The translations under genes and the position numbers were made by a program. The notes beneath the pieces were generated by a model. It ran no database searches. It worked only from the letters and a program-made list of their open reading frames with translations, and was not told where the DNA came from. A DNA stretch of 64,000 nucleotides from Tistlia consotensis USBA 355. GTDB taxonomy: Bacteria > Pseudomonadota > Alphaproteobacteria > Kiloniellales > DSM-21159. Within the stretch, counting starts at the first letter, position 1; each line of letters starts with the position of its first letter. Of the stretch, positions 9,111 to 17,708 are shown in pieces. The stretch is from assembly GCF_900177295.1 (NCBI RefSeq), contig NZ_FWZX01000002.1, positions 342,124 to 406,123 of the forward strand, in the 5' to 3' direction.

Positions 9111-9390
9111 CCCCGGACCAGCTTCGGGATCTCGTCCTCGGAGGTGCGGGACTCCAGGACGGGCGAGGCCTCGTCGGGCGCGCTGCGGATCACGCTGTCG
9201 ACGGCGCGGGTGACGACGAAAAGGTCGGTCTGGGAGGGTATGGCGGCGCCGGCCGGCAGCGCGCGGTCGGGGTGGCTCGGCAGCAGGTCGGCGATCTCGT
9301 GGACGGGCCGGGCCATCTCCCCGCCGCCGCGGGCGAACAGCGTCTCCACCAGGATGCGGCGGGCCCCGGGGCGTCGGCGAGCACTGCGCG
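9092..9390 (-). pseudogene. C-terminal remnant of a TetR-family regulator
   Basis: The minus frame reads ARRILVETLFARG, HEIADLL, LFVVTRAVDSVIRSA and DEIPKLVRGYFA, which is the end of the effector domain of TetR-type repressors. The DNA-binding half is absent: upstream the sequence becomes unrecognisable by ~9400 and meets the dehydrogenase fragment at 9455. An internal ATG at 9349 could give an 85-aa peptide, but no helix-turn-helix would be present. I read it as a truncated gene. The TetR assignment is by pattern only. Confidence 0.55.
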
Positions 9391-9454
9391 CCGAGCATCG
9401 GGCCTGAGACCCTGCGCGACGGGCGGTCGCCGGCGACGTTCCCGGTCGGCGGAC

Positions 9455-9611
9455 GGCCGCCCGGGACGCCGGGCTGGCCGCGCCGCTGCTCGATCTCTGC
9501 CGGCAGCTCTACGAGGAGACGCAGGCCCTGGGCTTCGGCGAGGCCGACACGATCGCCGTGCTGCACGCCCTCGAGGCCCGCAGCGAGGCGCGCGGCGTGA
9601 CGTCGTCCTGA
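9455..9611 (+). pseudogene. 3' fragment of a 3-hydroxyisobutyrate-dehydrogenase-like gene (repeat copy B)
   Basis: About 50 codons in the correct frame (RDAGLAAPLLDLC, GFGEADTIAVLHALEARSEARGVTSS, stop at 9609), identical to the 3' end of the gene at 5823-6737 apart from two substitutions in the first 132 bp. There is no start or N-terminal domain. The final EARGVTSS tail may be the original C-terminus of the gene. Confidence 0.85.
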
Positions 9612-9620
9612 GGCCCCGCC

Positions 9621-10271
9621 CTAGGAGCTGGCTGCGCCGCGGCGCGGCCGGCGCACGGCGCGCACCTTGCCGCTGTTGCCGCCGCCGCAGAAGAAGCGCT
9701 CGGCGCCGTCGGACTCGAGCCCCGACACGGCGGTGCCGGCCGGCATCTCCAGGCGCTCCAGGACCTCGCCGCTTGCGGGGTCGATGCGCCGGAGGTCGCT
9801 CTCGTCGCCTTCCCAGGTGCCGTGCCAGAGCTCGCCCTCGACCCAGGTGACGCCGGTCACGAAGCGGTCGGACTCGATGGTGCGCAGGATCGCGCCGGTC
9901 TCGGGGTCGACCTGATGGATGCGCCGGCCGCGATGCTGGCCGACCCAGAGCGAGCCTTCCGCCCAGGCCAGCCCCGAATCGCCGCCGTCGCCCGGCGCCG
10001 GGATCGTCGCGAGCACCTCGCCGGTGCCCGGATCGATCCTGCGGATCCTGTCCTCGGCGATCTGGAACAGGTGCCGGCCGTCGAAGGCGGTGCCGGCGTG
10101 CGCCGGGACCTCGAGCGTGCGCAGGATCTCGCCGCTGCCGGGGTCGAGGGCGTTCAGCCGCCCGCCGCCGGCGAACCAGACCTGCCGGCCGTCGAAGGTC
10201 ACGCCGCCCACCTGGTCGCTGCCGGGGAAGGGCCCGTATTCGCGGAGAATCTCTGCCTGGGCGCGTTTCAT
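9621..10271 (-). CDS. Glutaminyl-cyclotransferase-like beta-propeller protein
   Basis: A 216-aa protein made of repeated blades of the type R-IDP-TGE-L-TI, e.g. ALDPGSGEILRTL, RIDPGTGEVLATI, QVDPETGAILRTI and RIDPASGEVLERL. This is the YVTN/glutamine-cyclotransferase-type propeller. No signal peptide is visible, so it is probably cytoplasmic. It starts at ATG 10271, 9 bp after the stop of the winged-helix regulator at 10281-11492, so the two form one transcript. A precise activity cannot be claimed. Confidence 0.7.
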   Translation of the reverse strand: MKRAQAEILREYGPFPGSDQVGGVTFDGRQVWFAGGGRLNALDPGSGEILRTLEVPAHAGTAFDGRHLFQIAEDRIRRIDPGTGEVLATIPAPGDGGDSGLAWAEGSLWVGQHRGRRIHQVDPETGAILRTIESDRFVTGVTWVEGELWHGTWEGDESDLRRIDPASGEVLERLEMPAGTAVSGLESDGAERFFCGGGNSGKVRAVRRPRRGAASS

Positions 10272-10280
10272 GGAGCGATC

Positions 10281-11492
10281 CTAGCTCCCCGGCAGCGGGC
10301 CGGGGAGTAACAAGGCCGTCGCGAATCCCGGGAGCGGCGGGGTCGTCCAGCGGCGCGCCCGCCCGCGGCCGTAGGCCTGCACCTTGCCGGCCGCCGACAG
10401 AGCGTCGAGCGCCCGCTGCACGCTGCGCTGGCTGGTGCCGAGCGCAAGCGCCAGGGCCGAGCTCGACCAGGCCTCGCCGTCGGCGAGGAAGGCCAGCACC
10501 GCTGCGTGCTCCTCCTCGACCGGCCGGGCCAGCACGACGACCTCCAAGGCCCGGCGCGGCGCCAGCACGAAGCCCCGCTTCGTCGCGCTGACCCCGGCCA
10601 GCGGCCTAAGCTCGGCGCGCAGCCGGCCGATCTCGACCCTGAGGCGCGCGCGGTGCGACTCGTCGGCCTGCCGGGCGCGGAACGCCCGCTTGACCAGCTC
10701 GTCCCGCGAGACGTCGGCCGGCCAGGCCTCGGCGAGGGCGCGGGCGAGGGCGAAGAGGACGGGCCGCGTGGCAAGTGGTACCGAGCCCTCCGCGTCGCGC
10801 AAGACGTGGCGGCAGGCATCGACGACGAGGGCCGGCGAGGCCAGCAGCGCCTCGACCTCCTCGAGCCGCAGCGGCCGCTCGCCGTCGTGCCCGACCAGGC
10901 GGGCGGCGGGCTGGTCCAGCACCAGCGCCGCGCTCGTGACCTCCGCCGCCAGTGCCGGGATCGCCGCCGCCTGCGCCGCCCGCCGGGCCCGGGCCAGAGC
11001 CGCGCGCGCGGTCTCCGTGCGCAGGCGGCGGATCGCGATCCCCGCGACGACCAGCTCGGGGGTGGCTTCCAGCGCGGGCGGCAGGAAGCCCGGCTCCGGC
11101 GCGGCGAGCGCCCGATCGGCCTCGTCGAGGCGGCCGATCAGGAGCAGGCGCCTCGCCTCGATGGTCCGGGCGTGCGCCGCGTTGACGCGGTCGCCCTGCG
11201 CCGCCAGCGTCGCCTCGAGCGCCTTCGGCGGCCAGCCCAGGTCGCGCGAGACCAATGCGATCTCCGCCTCGGCGACGAGGCAGCGCGCGCGGGCGACCGC
11301 CTCCCTCGGGCCGAAGGCGCGCGCCGCCCGCCGCAGCAGGGCCTTGGCCCGGTCCAGGTCGCCGAGCTGCGCCATGGCGATGCCGCGGAGCGCGAGGGCC
11401 GGGGCGTCGTCGCGCAGCGCGACCCGCTTCAGGGCGCCGAGCGGATCGCCCGCCGCGAGGGCGCGGCCGGCGGCCGTGATCAGCGAGTCCAT
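10281..11492 (-). CDS. Helix-turn-helix protein with TPR-like N-terminal region
   Basis: 403 aa from ATG 11492 (MDSLITAAGRALAAGDPLGAL). Residues 1-190 are alanine-rich helical repeats resembling TPR units. A winged-helix region follows near 265-320 (LVKRAFRARQADESHRARLRVEIGRLRAEL, cited here in part), and a second HTH sits near 345-395 (SSALALALGTSQRSVQRALDALSAAGK). Divergently transcribed from the DUF899 gene with a 104-bp gap, so a regulator of that gene is likely. The open frame extends to 11582, but the longer start would overlap the divergent control region. Confidence 0.72.
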   Translation of the reverse strand: MDSLITAAGRALAAGDPLGALKRVALRDDAPALALRGIAMAQLGDLDRAKALLRRAARAFGPREAVARARCLVAEAEIALVSRDLGWPPKALEATLAAQGDRVNAAHARTIEARRLLLIGRLDEADRALAAPEPGFLPPALEATPELVVAGIAIRRLRTETARAALARARRAAQAAAIPALAAEVTSAALVLDQPAARLVGHDGERPLRLEEVEALLASPALVVDACRHVLRDAEGSVPLATRPVLFALARALAEAWPADVSRDELVKRAFRARQADESHRARLRVEIGRLRAELRPLAGVSATKRGFVLAPRRALEVVVLARPVEEEHAAVLAFLADGEAWSSSALALALGTSQRSVQRALDALSAAGKVQAYGRGRARRWTTPPLPGFATALLLPGPLPGS

Positions 11493-11596
11493 CGCGAACC
11501 CGCCCGGCCAAATCCCGCCAGAGATGTCACTCACGCCCTCCGTCGCCGATCGCGACTCTGGCCGCTCACCATCAGACACCAATGGAGAGTGGAACG

Positions 11597-12349
11597 ATGA
11601 GACACAAGACCGGAAGCCGCGAAGAGTGGCTGACTGCCCGCCTCGACCTGCTCCAGGCGGAGAAGGAGCTGACGCGGCGCAGCGACGAGCTGGCGGAACG
11701 CCGGCGGCAGCTGCCCTGGGTGCGCATCGACAAGGCCTACCGCTTCGACACCGATACGGGTGGCGCCTCGCTGGCGGACCTGTTCCAGGGCCGCTCGCAG
11801 CTGCTCGTCTACCACTTCATGTTCGGGCCCGACTACACGGCGGGCTGTCCTTCCTGCTCGATGATCGCCGACGGCTTCGACGGCTTCGCCGTGCATCTCG
11901 CCAACCACGACGTGATGCTCTGGGCGGTGTCGCGGGCGCCGCTGGCCAAGCTCCAGGCCTACAAGGCGCGCATGGGCTGGCGCTTTCCCTGGGCCTCCTC
12001 GCACGGCGGCGACTTCAACCTCGACTTCAACGTCTGGTTCACGGCGGAGCAGCAGCAGGAGGGCGGCGTCGAGTACAACTACCGGCGCGAGCCGGCCCTG
12101 GAGCCGCGCCCGGCCGGGGAGGGCGGCTGCTTCATGACCTCCGGCACCGACCGGGCCACCTTCCTGCGCGAGCGGCCGGGCATGAGCGCCTTCGCGCTCG
12201 AGGACGGCGTCGTCTACCACAGCTACTCGACCTACGCGCGCGGCCTGGACGGCCTCTGGGGCTCCAACCAGTGGCTCGACCGGGCACCGCTCGGGCGCAA
12301 CGAGGCCGGCGTCTGGTGGCGACGGCACGACGAGTACGACCATGCCTGA
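11597..12349 (+). CDS. DUF899 family thioredoxin-like protein
   Basis: 250 aa. The segment LLVYHFMFGPDYTAGCPSCSM has the thioredoxin-like fold with a C-P-S-C pair near residue 80, as in DUF899 proteins. ATG 11597 is chosen over ATG 11582 because GGAGAG stands 8 bases before it. Function is unproven; a disulfide or redox role is inferred from C-x-x-C. The next gene overlaps by 8 bp, so the two are cotranscribed. Confidence 0.85.
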   Translation: MRHKTGSREEWLTARLDLLQAEKELTRRSDELAERRRQLPWVRIDKAYRFDTDTGGASLADLFQGRSQLLVYHFMFGPDYTAGCPSCSMIADGFDGFAVHLANHDVMLWAVSRAPLAKLQAYKARMGWRFPWASSHGGDFNLDFNVWFTAEQQQEGGVEYNYRREPALEPRPAGEGGCFMTSGTDRATFLRERPGMSAFALEDGVVYHSYSTYARGLDGLWGSNQWLDRAPLGRNEAGVWWRRHDEYDHA

Positions 12350-12749
12350 CGGCCGCTCCCGCGGCCGCGCGGCCGAGGATCTGGGAGGCGGCCGTCCGGC
12401 CGCCTCCGCTGCCGCCGACTGGCTGTGCCTCGCCGCCACCCCGACCTTCGCGGTCCTGGCGCTGGCCGGGCTGCTCGGCGGCGGCCGGCCGGACGGGCTC
12501 TGCGCTGCCGGGCAGCACGGGGCGGGCCCGGGCGGGATGGCGACGATGTACCTGCTGATGGGCCTCTTCCATTCGGCGCCCTGGCTGCGGCGGGTCACCC
12601 GCCGAAGGGCGCCCGAGGCTCATGGCGGGCGCGGCCTCGCCGAGCGGGACGCCGGCAGCCCGGCAGCCGCGGTGCGATTCCGCTCCGCCGCACGGGGCGA
12701 GCGCGGGAGTGACGAGAGGTGCGCTTCGCAGCGCGCCGACGTCACCTGA
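12342..12749 (+). CDS. Small membrane protein downstream of DUF899
   Basis: 135 aa. Two hydrophobic stretches (WLCLAATPTFAVLALAGLL near 27-45 and MATMYLLMGLFHSAPWL near 66-82) are followed by a basic, low-complexity tail. It begins inside the last codons of the DUF899 gene. The first ~90 residues look like a genuine two-helix protein; the remaining tail may be read-through of a degraded stop. Function unknown. Confidence 0.55.
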   Translation: MPDGRSRGRAAEDLGGGRPAASAAADWLCLAATPTFAVLALAGLLGGGRPDGLCAAGQHGAGPGGMATMYLLMGLFHSAPWLRRVTRRRAPEAHGGRGLAERDAGSPAAAVRFRSAARGERGSDERCASQRADVT

Positions 12750-12783
12750 TCGCGGCGACCTGCCTCGGCGTCGCCGGGCGGTC

Positions 12784-13260
12784 TCAGACGGTGATGTTCA
12801 GGCCGGAGACGGAGCCCTGCGCGCTCTGCATCGTCGAGAGGGCCTTCTCCAGAAATGCGACCGCCTTGTCGTCGTGGCGCGCCTTCGCTCCCTCGATGCC
12901 CTGCATCGCCATCTTCGTGAAGTTGTAGCTCGTTGTGTCGCTGGCCGTGCCGACCTGCCCGCCGGTCGCCGTGGAGAGGTTCATGGTCATGTCGAGGAAG
13001 GCACCGCTGTCCGCGGGCGACATCTGGCCGCTCTTCAGCTGGTTGTTCATCCAGTCCAGGAGCTGCTGGGAGGTCATGTCGGTGAAGTCGAGGGTCTCGA
13101 CGGTCGAGCTCGACGAGGCCGCGGGGTCGGAGGTCGCGGTCGAGCTCGCCGACGCCGCCGAGCCGGTGCTCGCGAGGGCCGAGGACGACGTCCCCAGCCC
13201 GCCGGCGCTTCCGCCGAGCAGGCTGGAGTAGAGGCTGCTCGCGTAAGGATTGACCTGCAT
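12784..13260 (-). CDS. Hypothetical serine/alanine-rich protein
   Basis: 158 aa, no recognisable enzyme motif. The N-terminal third is a Ser/Ala/Thr-rich low-complexity region (residues ~10-55). It is followed by an ordered part with MTSQQLLDWMNNQLKSGQMS and a helical C-terminus. Base composition is less extreme and threonine, asparagine and methionine are commoner than in neighbouring proteins. There is no cleavable signal or cysteine. The start MQVNPYASSLYSSLL resembles proteins that attach to surface or flagellar structures, but this is only an impression. Confidence 0.65.
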   Translation of the reverse strand: MQVNPYASSLYSSLLGGSAGGLGTSSSALASTGSAASASSTATSDPAASSSSTVETLDFTDMTSQQLLDWMNNQLKSGQMSPADSGAFLDMTMNLSTATGGQVGTASDTTSYNFTKMAMQGIEGAKARHDDKAVAFLEKALSTMQSAQGSVSGLNITV

Positions 13261-13498
13261 CTGGCGCTCTCCCCCGATAGAGAAATAGAAGATCGACGAG
13301 GTGTTCGATCGCTTCCAAGCAATGTTCGTACCAGTGCATGGAAAGGAGAGAGGCAGCCGAGCGCGGGTTGGGCCGGACCGGTCCGACGGGAAGACCCGTT
13401 CCCTCGCCGGGGGATCTTTTTGCCTAGCGCGCAGATCTTGCCGCCCTCCGCCGCATCGCTGCAGGGCGGCGGCGCGAAGCGGGCAGCTGGGCCCGCTG

Positions 13499-14179
13499 CT
13501 ACGCCAGCTCGTGCAGCGAGCGCCAGTCCGGGGTGACGTAATTGACGATCAGCGAGCGGCGCAGTCCGCGGATCGGGCGCGGCGAGAAGCCGTGCCAGGT
13601 GTCGTCGCCGGGAATGAAGATCATGCCGAGGTTGCGGCCGTAGGGCGCGGTCTTCACCAGGCGCTTGTCGGCGTCGTAGATGTCGGTGCCGGCGTCGGCC
13701 AGGGCCGGGTCGTCCGAGAGGTAGACCAGCATGGTGAAGAGCTTGGCGCGGATGTCGGTGTGCGGCTCCAGCCAGAAGCCGTCGCGGTCGCGGGTGTACT
13801 CGATGCGCAGCAGGCCCTTCGAGAGATCGACTCCGCAGGTCCGGCCGAGCGCCGCGACGACGGCGGGGTCCTTGAAGAGGGCGACGGTCGCGGCCGAGGC
13901 GGCGTGGCCGGCGCAAAAGCCGGGGGCGAGGAAGACCCGGGTCTGGTTGTTGGTCTCGCGGCGGCCGTCGAAGGACTCGGCCTCGGGCTCGGGCAGCTCC
14001 AGGGCGGCGAGGGCGTCGCAGAGATCGCCGGTCAGGACGTCGGACAGCAGCCAGTGGGCGTAGGGGCTCTCGCCCTTCTCCGCGGCCGCCAGGGCGGCGA
14101 GGAAGTGGTCGCGCCGGGCCGCAGGGGTGGCGGCGCTTTGCGGGGCCGCCTGCGCGGCGGTCATGGTCGCTGTCGTCAT
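13499..14179 (-). CDS. 2-oxoglutarate/Fe(II) oxygenase (prolyl-hydroxylase-like), distal copy
   Basis: 226 aa. The iron facial triad is visible as H-x-D in EPHTDIRAKLFTMLVYLS and the distal H in DDTWHGFSPR, with RRSLIVNYV providing the 2-oxoglutarate-binding arginine. It starts with ATG 14179 in an ATGA overlap with the stop of the preceding oxygenase, so the two are coupled. Soluble, with a low-complexity first 25 residues. The substrate is unknown; such enzymes hydroxylate peptides, sugars or secondary metabolites. The two proteins resemble each other in layout but are diverged. Confidence 0.82.
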   Translation of the reverse strand: MTTATMTAAQAAPQSAATPAARRDHFLAALAAAEKGESPYAHWLLSDVLTGDLCDALAALELPEPEAESFDGRRETNNQTRVFLAPGFCAGHAASAATVALFKDPAVVAALGRTCGVDLSKGLLRIEYTRDRDGFWLEPHTDIRAKLFTMLVYLSDDPALADAGTDIYDADKRLVKTAPYGRNLGMIFIPGDDTWHGFSPRPIRGLRRSLIVNYVTPDWRSLHELA

Positions 14180-14796
14180 CGTGCCATCACCCGCTTGATC
14201 CGGGCCGAGAGGCGGTGGCGGGAAACCTCCCGCAGGTAGGCGGCCTCGTCGGTCAGCCAGTTGAACATCACGTAGCGCCGCGGCCCGACGAAGGGCTTGT
14301 GGCCGTGGTAGGAGTTGCTCGTGCGGCGGAAGGCGACGAGGGTGCCGGCCGTCGGCGGCACCTCGGCGACCTTGTCCTCGATGTCGTCGGGCCCGCGCAG
14401 CAGGCGCAGCCGGCCGCCGTCCTGCCGCCAGTCCTCGTTGAGGTAGAGCAGGCAGGTCACCAGCTTGCTCCGGGTGTCGGTGTGGATCCGGCCATCCTTG
14501 GCCTGGCAGTGGCCGCGCACCGTGACCATCAGGGGCTTGCCCTCGATCGGCGCGCCGAACTTGCGGGCTAGCAGCGATTCGAGCCGCGGGTCGCGGACCG
14601 CCTCGATCAGGCGGGAGAAGGCGCCGCGGCAGTCCAGCTCGCTGACCGGGAAGAGGCCCGGCTTCGCGATGGCGGGGAAGTCCCGGTTGATCCGGGCGAC
14701 CGTGAGGTCGTCGAGCACCGGGGTCGCGACGAAATGGGGAAAGGGCTCGGTCGCGACGGGCGTCGCCGCGATGGCGTTGAGATCGATCAGGTCCAT
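14176..14796 (-). CDS. 2-oxoglutarate/Fe(II) oxygenase, proximal copy
   Basis: 206 aa from ATG 14796 (MDLIDLNAIAATPV). H-x-D appears in GRIHTDTRSKLVTCLLYLNE, the distal histidine in SNSYHGHKPF and the 2-oxoglutarate arginine in RRYVMFNWLT, all properly spaced for a cupin-type dioxygenase. An upstream in-frame ATG at 14856 would add 20 residues without similarity. First gene of a two-gene operon with the next oxygenase. The substrate cannot be inferred. Confidence 0.82.
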   Translation of the reverse strand: MDLIDLNAIAATPVATEPFPHFVATPVLDDLTVARINRDFPAIAKPGLFPVSELDCRGAFSRLIEAVRDPRLESLLARKFGAPIEGKPLMVTVRGHCQAKDGRIHTDTRSKLVTCLLYLNEDWRQDGGRLRLLRGPDDIEDKVAEVPPTAGTLVAFRRTSNSYHGHKPFVGPRRYVMFNWLTDEAAYLREVSRHRLSARIKRVMAR

Positions 14797-14889
14797 GGTC
14801 CGATCCGGCAGGCAGTCCGCTGACAGGCAGCCCACCTTGCCGCGCCGCAACGTCAAGCGGCTTTGATCCAGATCAGGTTGTGAGACGGT

Positions 14890-15276
14890 CTATCCGACCT
14901 CGGCCCCGCGCTCCTCCAGCAGCGCGCGCAGCACCGAGCGGTGGCAGCGCGCCTCCTTCTCGCAATAGCAGCCGAGCGAGAAGTCGGCGCCGTGGGACAG
15001 GGCGGCCAGCAGGTCGAGGGTGCGGCGCGCCGCCGGCTCCTCCATCTCCTTGCGGAAGGCACGCACGAAGGCCTGCCACTCCTTGTCGGAGGCGGCGGCC
15101 AGGGCCTGCTTGACCAACTCGGCGCTGGGCGAGAGCTCGGGGTACCAGACGTCGTACCAGTCGTCGGCCGCGTAGCGCTCCTTGGGCACGCCGCGCGGCG
15201 GTCGGCGCACCGTGCCGATCCGCGTGCCCTCGCCGGGCACGCGGGGCGTGCCGAGCCGGACGATCCTGAGGGTCAC
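14890..15276 (-). CDS. DUF488 family protein
   Basis: 128 aa with the family features RIGTVRRPPRGVPKERY in the N-terminal third and the C-terminal CYCEKEARCHRSVLRALLEE, including three cysteines and a histidine. DUF488 proteins have no settled function; they are often mis-labelled as uroporphyrin methyltransferase. Start ATG 15276, 22 bp after the msrA stop, so it is probably the third gene of the msrB-msrA transcript. The CYC/CH cluster hints at metal or redox chemistry, consistent with the neighbours but unproven. Confidence 0.82.
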   Translation of the reverse strand: MTLRIVRLGTPRVPGEGTRIGTVRRPPRGVPKERYAADDWYDVWYPELSPSAELVKQALAAASDKEWQAFVRAFRKEMEEPAARRTLDLLAALSHGADFSLGCYCEKEARCHRSVLRALLEERGAEVG

Positions 15277-15298
15277 GGCGCGGCCGTCCTGCCGGCCG

Positions 15299-15823
15299 TC
15301 AGGCCGCCTCGGTGCGCCGCGGCAGCTTCCAGCCCGGCCGCACGAAGTGGCAGGTGTAGCCGTGCGGGTAGCGCTGCAGGTAGTCCTGGTGCTCGGGCTC
15401 GGCCTCCCAGAAGTCGCCGGCCGGCTCGACCTCGGTGACCACCTTGCCGGGCCAGAGGTCGGAGGCCTCGACGTCGGCGATCGTGTCCAGCGCGACCTGC
15501 CGCTGCGCCTCGCTGGTATAGAAGATCGCCGAGCGGTAGCTCGGACCGCGGTCGTTGCCCTGGCGGTTCTTCGTGGTCGGGTCGTGGATCTGGAAGAAGA
15601 ACTCCAGCAGCGCGCGGAAGCTGGTCTGCTCCGGATCGAACAGGATCTCGACCGCCTCGGCGTGGTTGCCGTGGTTGCGGTAGGTCGCGTTCGGCACCTC
15701 GCCGCCGCTGTAGCCGACCCGCGTCGAGATCACGCCCGGCTGCTGGCGGATCAGCTCCTGGACGCCCCAGAAGCAGCCGCCGGCCAGGACCGCCCGCTCC
15801 TCGTTCATGCCGGCCTCGCTCAT
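15299..15823 (-). CDS. msrA: Peptide-methionine (S)-S-oxide reductase MsrA
   Basis: 174 aa. The catalytic GCFWG is at residues 16-20, RVGYSGG follows, and the HAEAVEI and HDPTT motifs complete the MsrA active site. It repairs the S epimer of oxidised methionine, cytoplasmically since no signal peptide is seen. ATG 15823 overlaps the msrB stop (ATGA), so both epimer-specific repair enzymes are made together. Confidence 0.96.
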   Translation of the reverse strand: MSEAGMNEERAVLAGGCFWGVQELIRQQPGVISTRVGYSGGEVPNATYRNHGNHAEAVEILFDPEQTSFRALLEFFFQIHDPTTKNRQGNDRGPSYRSAIFYTSEAQRQVALDTIADVEASDLWPGKVVTEVEPAGDFWEAEPEHQDYLQRYPHGYTCHFVRPGWKLPRRTEAA

Positions 15824-16269
15824 CCCACTTCCTCCACCTGGTCGAGATAGGCAGCGTAGCCCTCGGCCGCCATGTCGTCACGATGGACGAAGCGCAGCGA
15901 GGCCGAGTTGATGCAGTAGCGCAGGCCGCCGCGGTCGCGCGGGCCGTCCGGGAAGACGTGGCCCAGGTGGCTGTCGCCGTGCGCCGAGCGCACTTCGGTG
16001 CGGATCATGCCGTGGGTCCTGTCGGTCAGCTCGGCGACGTTGGCCGGCTCGATCGGCTTGGTGAAGCTCGGCCAGCCGCAGCCCGACTCGTACTTGTCGG
16101 ACGAGGCGAAGAGCGGCTCGCCCGACACCACGTCGACGTAGATGCCGGGCTCCTTGTTGTAGAGAAGCTCGCCGGTGCCGGGGCGCTCGGTGCCGCTCTG
16201 CTGGGTCACGCGGTACTGCTCGGGCGTGAGGCGCGCGAGGGCCTCGTCGGTCTTGCGATAGTCGGCCAT
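15820..16269 (-). CDS. msrB: Peptide-methionine (R)-S-oxide reductase MsrB
   Basis: 149 aa. [20 protein letters not shown] and the catalytic cysteine in RYCINSASL are present. The two C-x-x-C zinc pairs of many MsrB proteins are absent ([11 protein letters not shown] where the first pair would be), so this is the zinc-free subtype. ATG 16269 follows a strong GGAGAAGAAGGA. First gene of the msrB-msrA-DUF488 run. Confidence 0.96.
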   Translation of the reverse strand: MADYRKTDEALARLTPEQYRVTQQSGTERPGTGELLYNKEPGIYVDVVSGEPLFASSDKYESGCGWPSFTKPIEPANVAELTDRTHGMIRTEVRSAHGDSHLGHVFPDGPRDRGGLRYCINSASLRFVHRDDMAAEGYAAYLDQVEEVG

Positions 16270-16382
16270 TCCTTCTTCTCCTTTTGCCGAAGAAGGTAGG
16301 CTGGCCGGGCCGGATTTTCGAGACCCGCCTCGGCGCCGCCGGCGGGCCGGCCGATCACGATGCCGGCACCGGCCCTCGCGGC

Positions 16383-16619
16383 CTATGCCCGGAGCCACTG
16401 CTCCAGGGCGTCCTGCTTCGGCAGGCCGCCGGCATGGACGACCTTGCCGTCGACCACGATGCCCGGCGTCGAGACGACGCCGAAGCGGGCGATCTCCGCG
16501 TAGTCGGTGACCTTCTCGACGGCGACCTCGATGCCGAGCTTCGCGGCGGCGGCCTTCACCATCGCTTCCGTGGTCTCGCAGCGCTTGCAGCCGGGACCGA
16601 GCACCTTCACGTCCTTCAT
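16383..16619 (-). CDS. Thioredoxin-family redox-active disulfide protein
   Basis: 78 aa. A minimal thioredoxin-fold protein with [10 protein letters not shown] (C-x-x-C, residues 9-16) and the cis-proline loop [12 protein letters not shown]. This type (thioredoxin_3) commonly accompanies ArsP-type permeases. It follows the permease by 21 bp in the arsR-permease operon. It is probably a reductant or metalloid-thiol carrier for the permease (inference). Confidence 0.88.
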   Translation of the reverse strand: MKDVKVLGPGCKRCETTEAMVKAAAAKLGIEVAVEKVTDYAEIARFGVVSTPGIVVDGKVVHAGGLPKQDALEQWLRA

Positions 16620-16640
16620 CGTTCGAGCTCCTCGCGGGCG

Positions 16641-17708
16641 TTACTGGAACAGCAGGTTGAACAGGAAGCCGACGGCCAGGATGCCGCTGCCGACGACGCC
16701 GACGAAGACCGCGATCAGGGGCAGGGTCAGGACCTTGCGCAGGATCACCATCTCGGGCAGCGACAGCGCGATCACCGACATCATGAAGGCGAGCGTCGTG
16801 CCGAGCGCGGCGCCCTTGCCGAGCAGCGCCTCGACGATCGGGATGACGCCGGCGGCGTTGGTGTACATCGGGATGCCCATGACGACGGCGGCCGGCACCG
16901 ACCACCAGGCGTCGGCGCCCATGATCCGGACCATCAGGTCGGCCGGCACGTAGCCGTGGATCGCGGCGCCGACGGCGATGCCGGCGATGATCCAGATCCA
17001 GACCCGGCCGACGATGTCCCTGACCGCGTCGAGGCCGAGCCTGAGGCGGTCGACGAAACCGAGCTGCGCATCCGGGATCGCCGCCTCGCCGCCGGCGTGG
17101 ATCTCCCTCACCCAGCCCTGCAGCCAGCCTTCCAGCCTCAGGCGGCCGATCACCCAGCCGGCGACCATGGCGACGGCGAGGCCGAAGCCGAGGTAGGTGA
17201 GGGCGACCGGCCAGCCGACCAGGCCGAACAGCAGGCCGAGCGCGACCTCGTTGACCATCGGCGCGGCGATCAGGAAGGAGAAGGTCACGCCGAGCGGCAC
17301 GCCGGCGGACACGAAGCCGATGAACAGCGGCACGGCGGAGCAGGAGCAGAAGGGCGTCAGCACGCCAAGCCCGGCGGCCAGCACGTTGCCGATGCCCTCG
17401 CGGCGGCCGGCCAGCAGGGCCCGCGTCTTCTCGGGCGAGAAGTAGCTGCGCACCACGCCCATCGCGAAGACGATCAGGGTCAGCAGCAGCACGACCTTGG
17501 GCGTGTCGTAGAAGAAGAAGGCCAGCGCCGAGCCGAGGTGGCTCGTCCGCTCGACGGGGAGCTGGGCGACCAGCCACTCGGAGAGGGGGACGAGCTGGCT
17601 GTAGAGCAGGCCCCAGGCGACCAGGCCCGCCGCCAGGCCGGCCAGCCAGGGCCGGAGCGGGTCGTGCTTCGGGCCGTCGTGACGGCCGGCAAGGGTGTCG
17701 GTGCTCAT
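16641..17708 (-). CDS. Permease, ArsP/DUF318 family
   Basis: 355 aa with eight or more hydrophobic segments. The diagnostic [15 protein letters not shown] lies near residues 117-131, where vicinal cysteines bind metalloid in Ars[13 protein letters not shown] is in the second half. ArsP exports trivalent organoarsenicals such as methylarsenite. ATG 17708 overlaps the stop of the ArsR gene (ATGA). With the ArsR upstream and the redox protein downstream this is a compact metalloid-responsive export operon; the exact ligand is unproven. Confidence 0.88.
   Translation of the reverse strand: MSTDTLAGRHDGPKHDPLRPWLAGLAAGLVAWGLLYSQLVPLSEWLVAQLPVERTSHLGSALAFFFYDTPKVVLLLTLIVFAMGVVRSYFSPEKTRALLAGRREGIGNVLAAGLGVLTPFCSCSAVPLFIGFVSAGVPLGVTFSFLIAAPMVNEVALGLLFGLVGWPVALTYLGFGLAVAMVAGWVIGRLRLEGWLQGWVREIHAGGEAAIPDAQLGFVDRLRLGLDAVRDIVGRVWIWIIAGIAVGAAIHGYVPADLMVRIMGADAWWSVPAAVVMGIPMYTNAAGVIPIVEALLGKGAALGTTLAFMMSVIALSLPEMVILRKVLTLPLIAVFVGVVGSGILAVGFLFNLLFQ

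Noticed and set aside
13441-13475. A GCCGCCCT/AGGGCGGC stem-loop as terminator of the oxygenase operon
   Set aside because: No T-tract on the minus strand and GC-rich stems are frequent by chance in this DNA.
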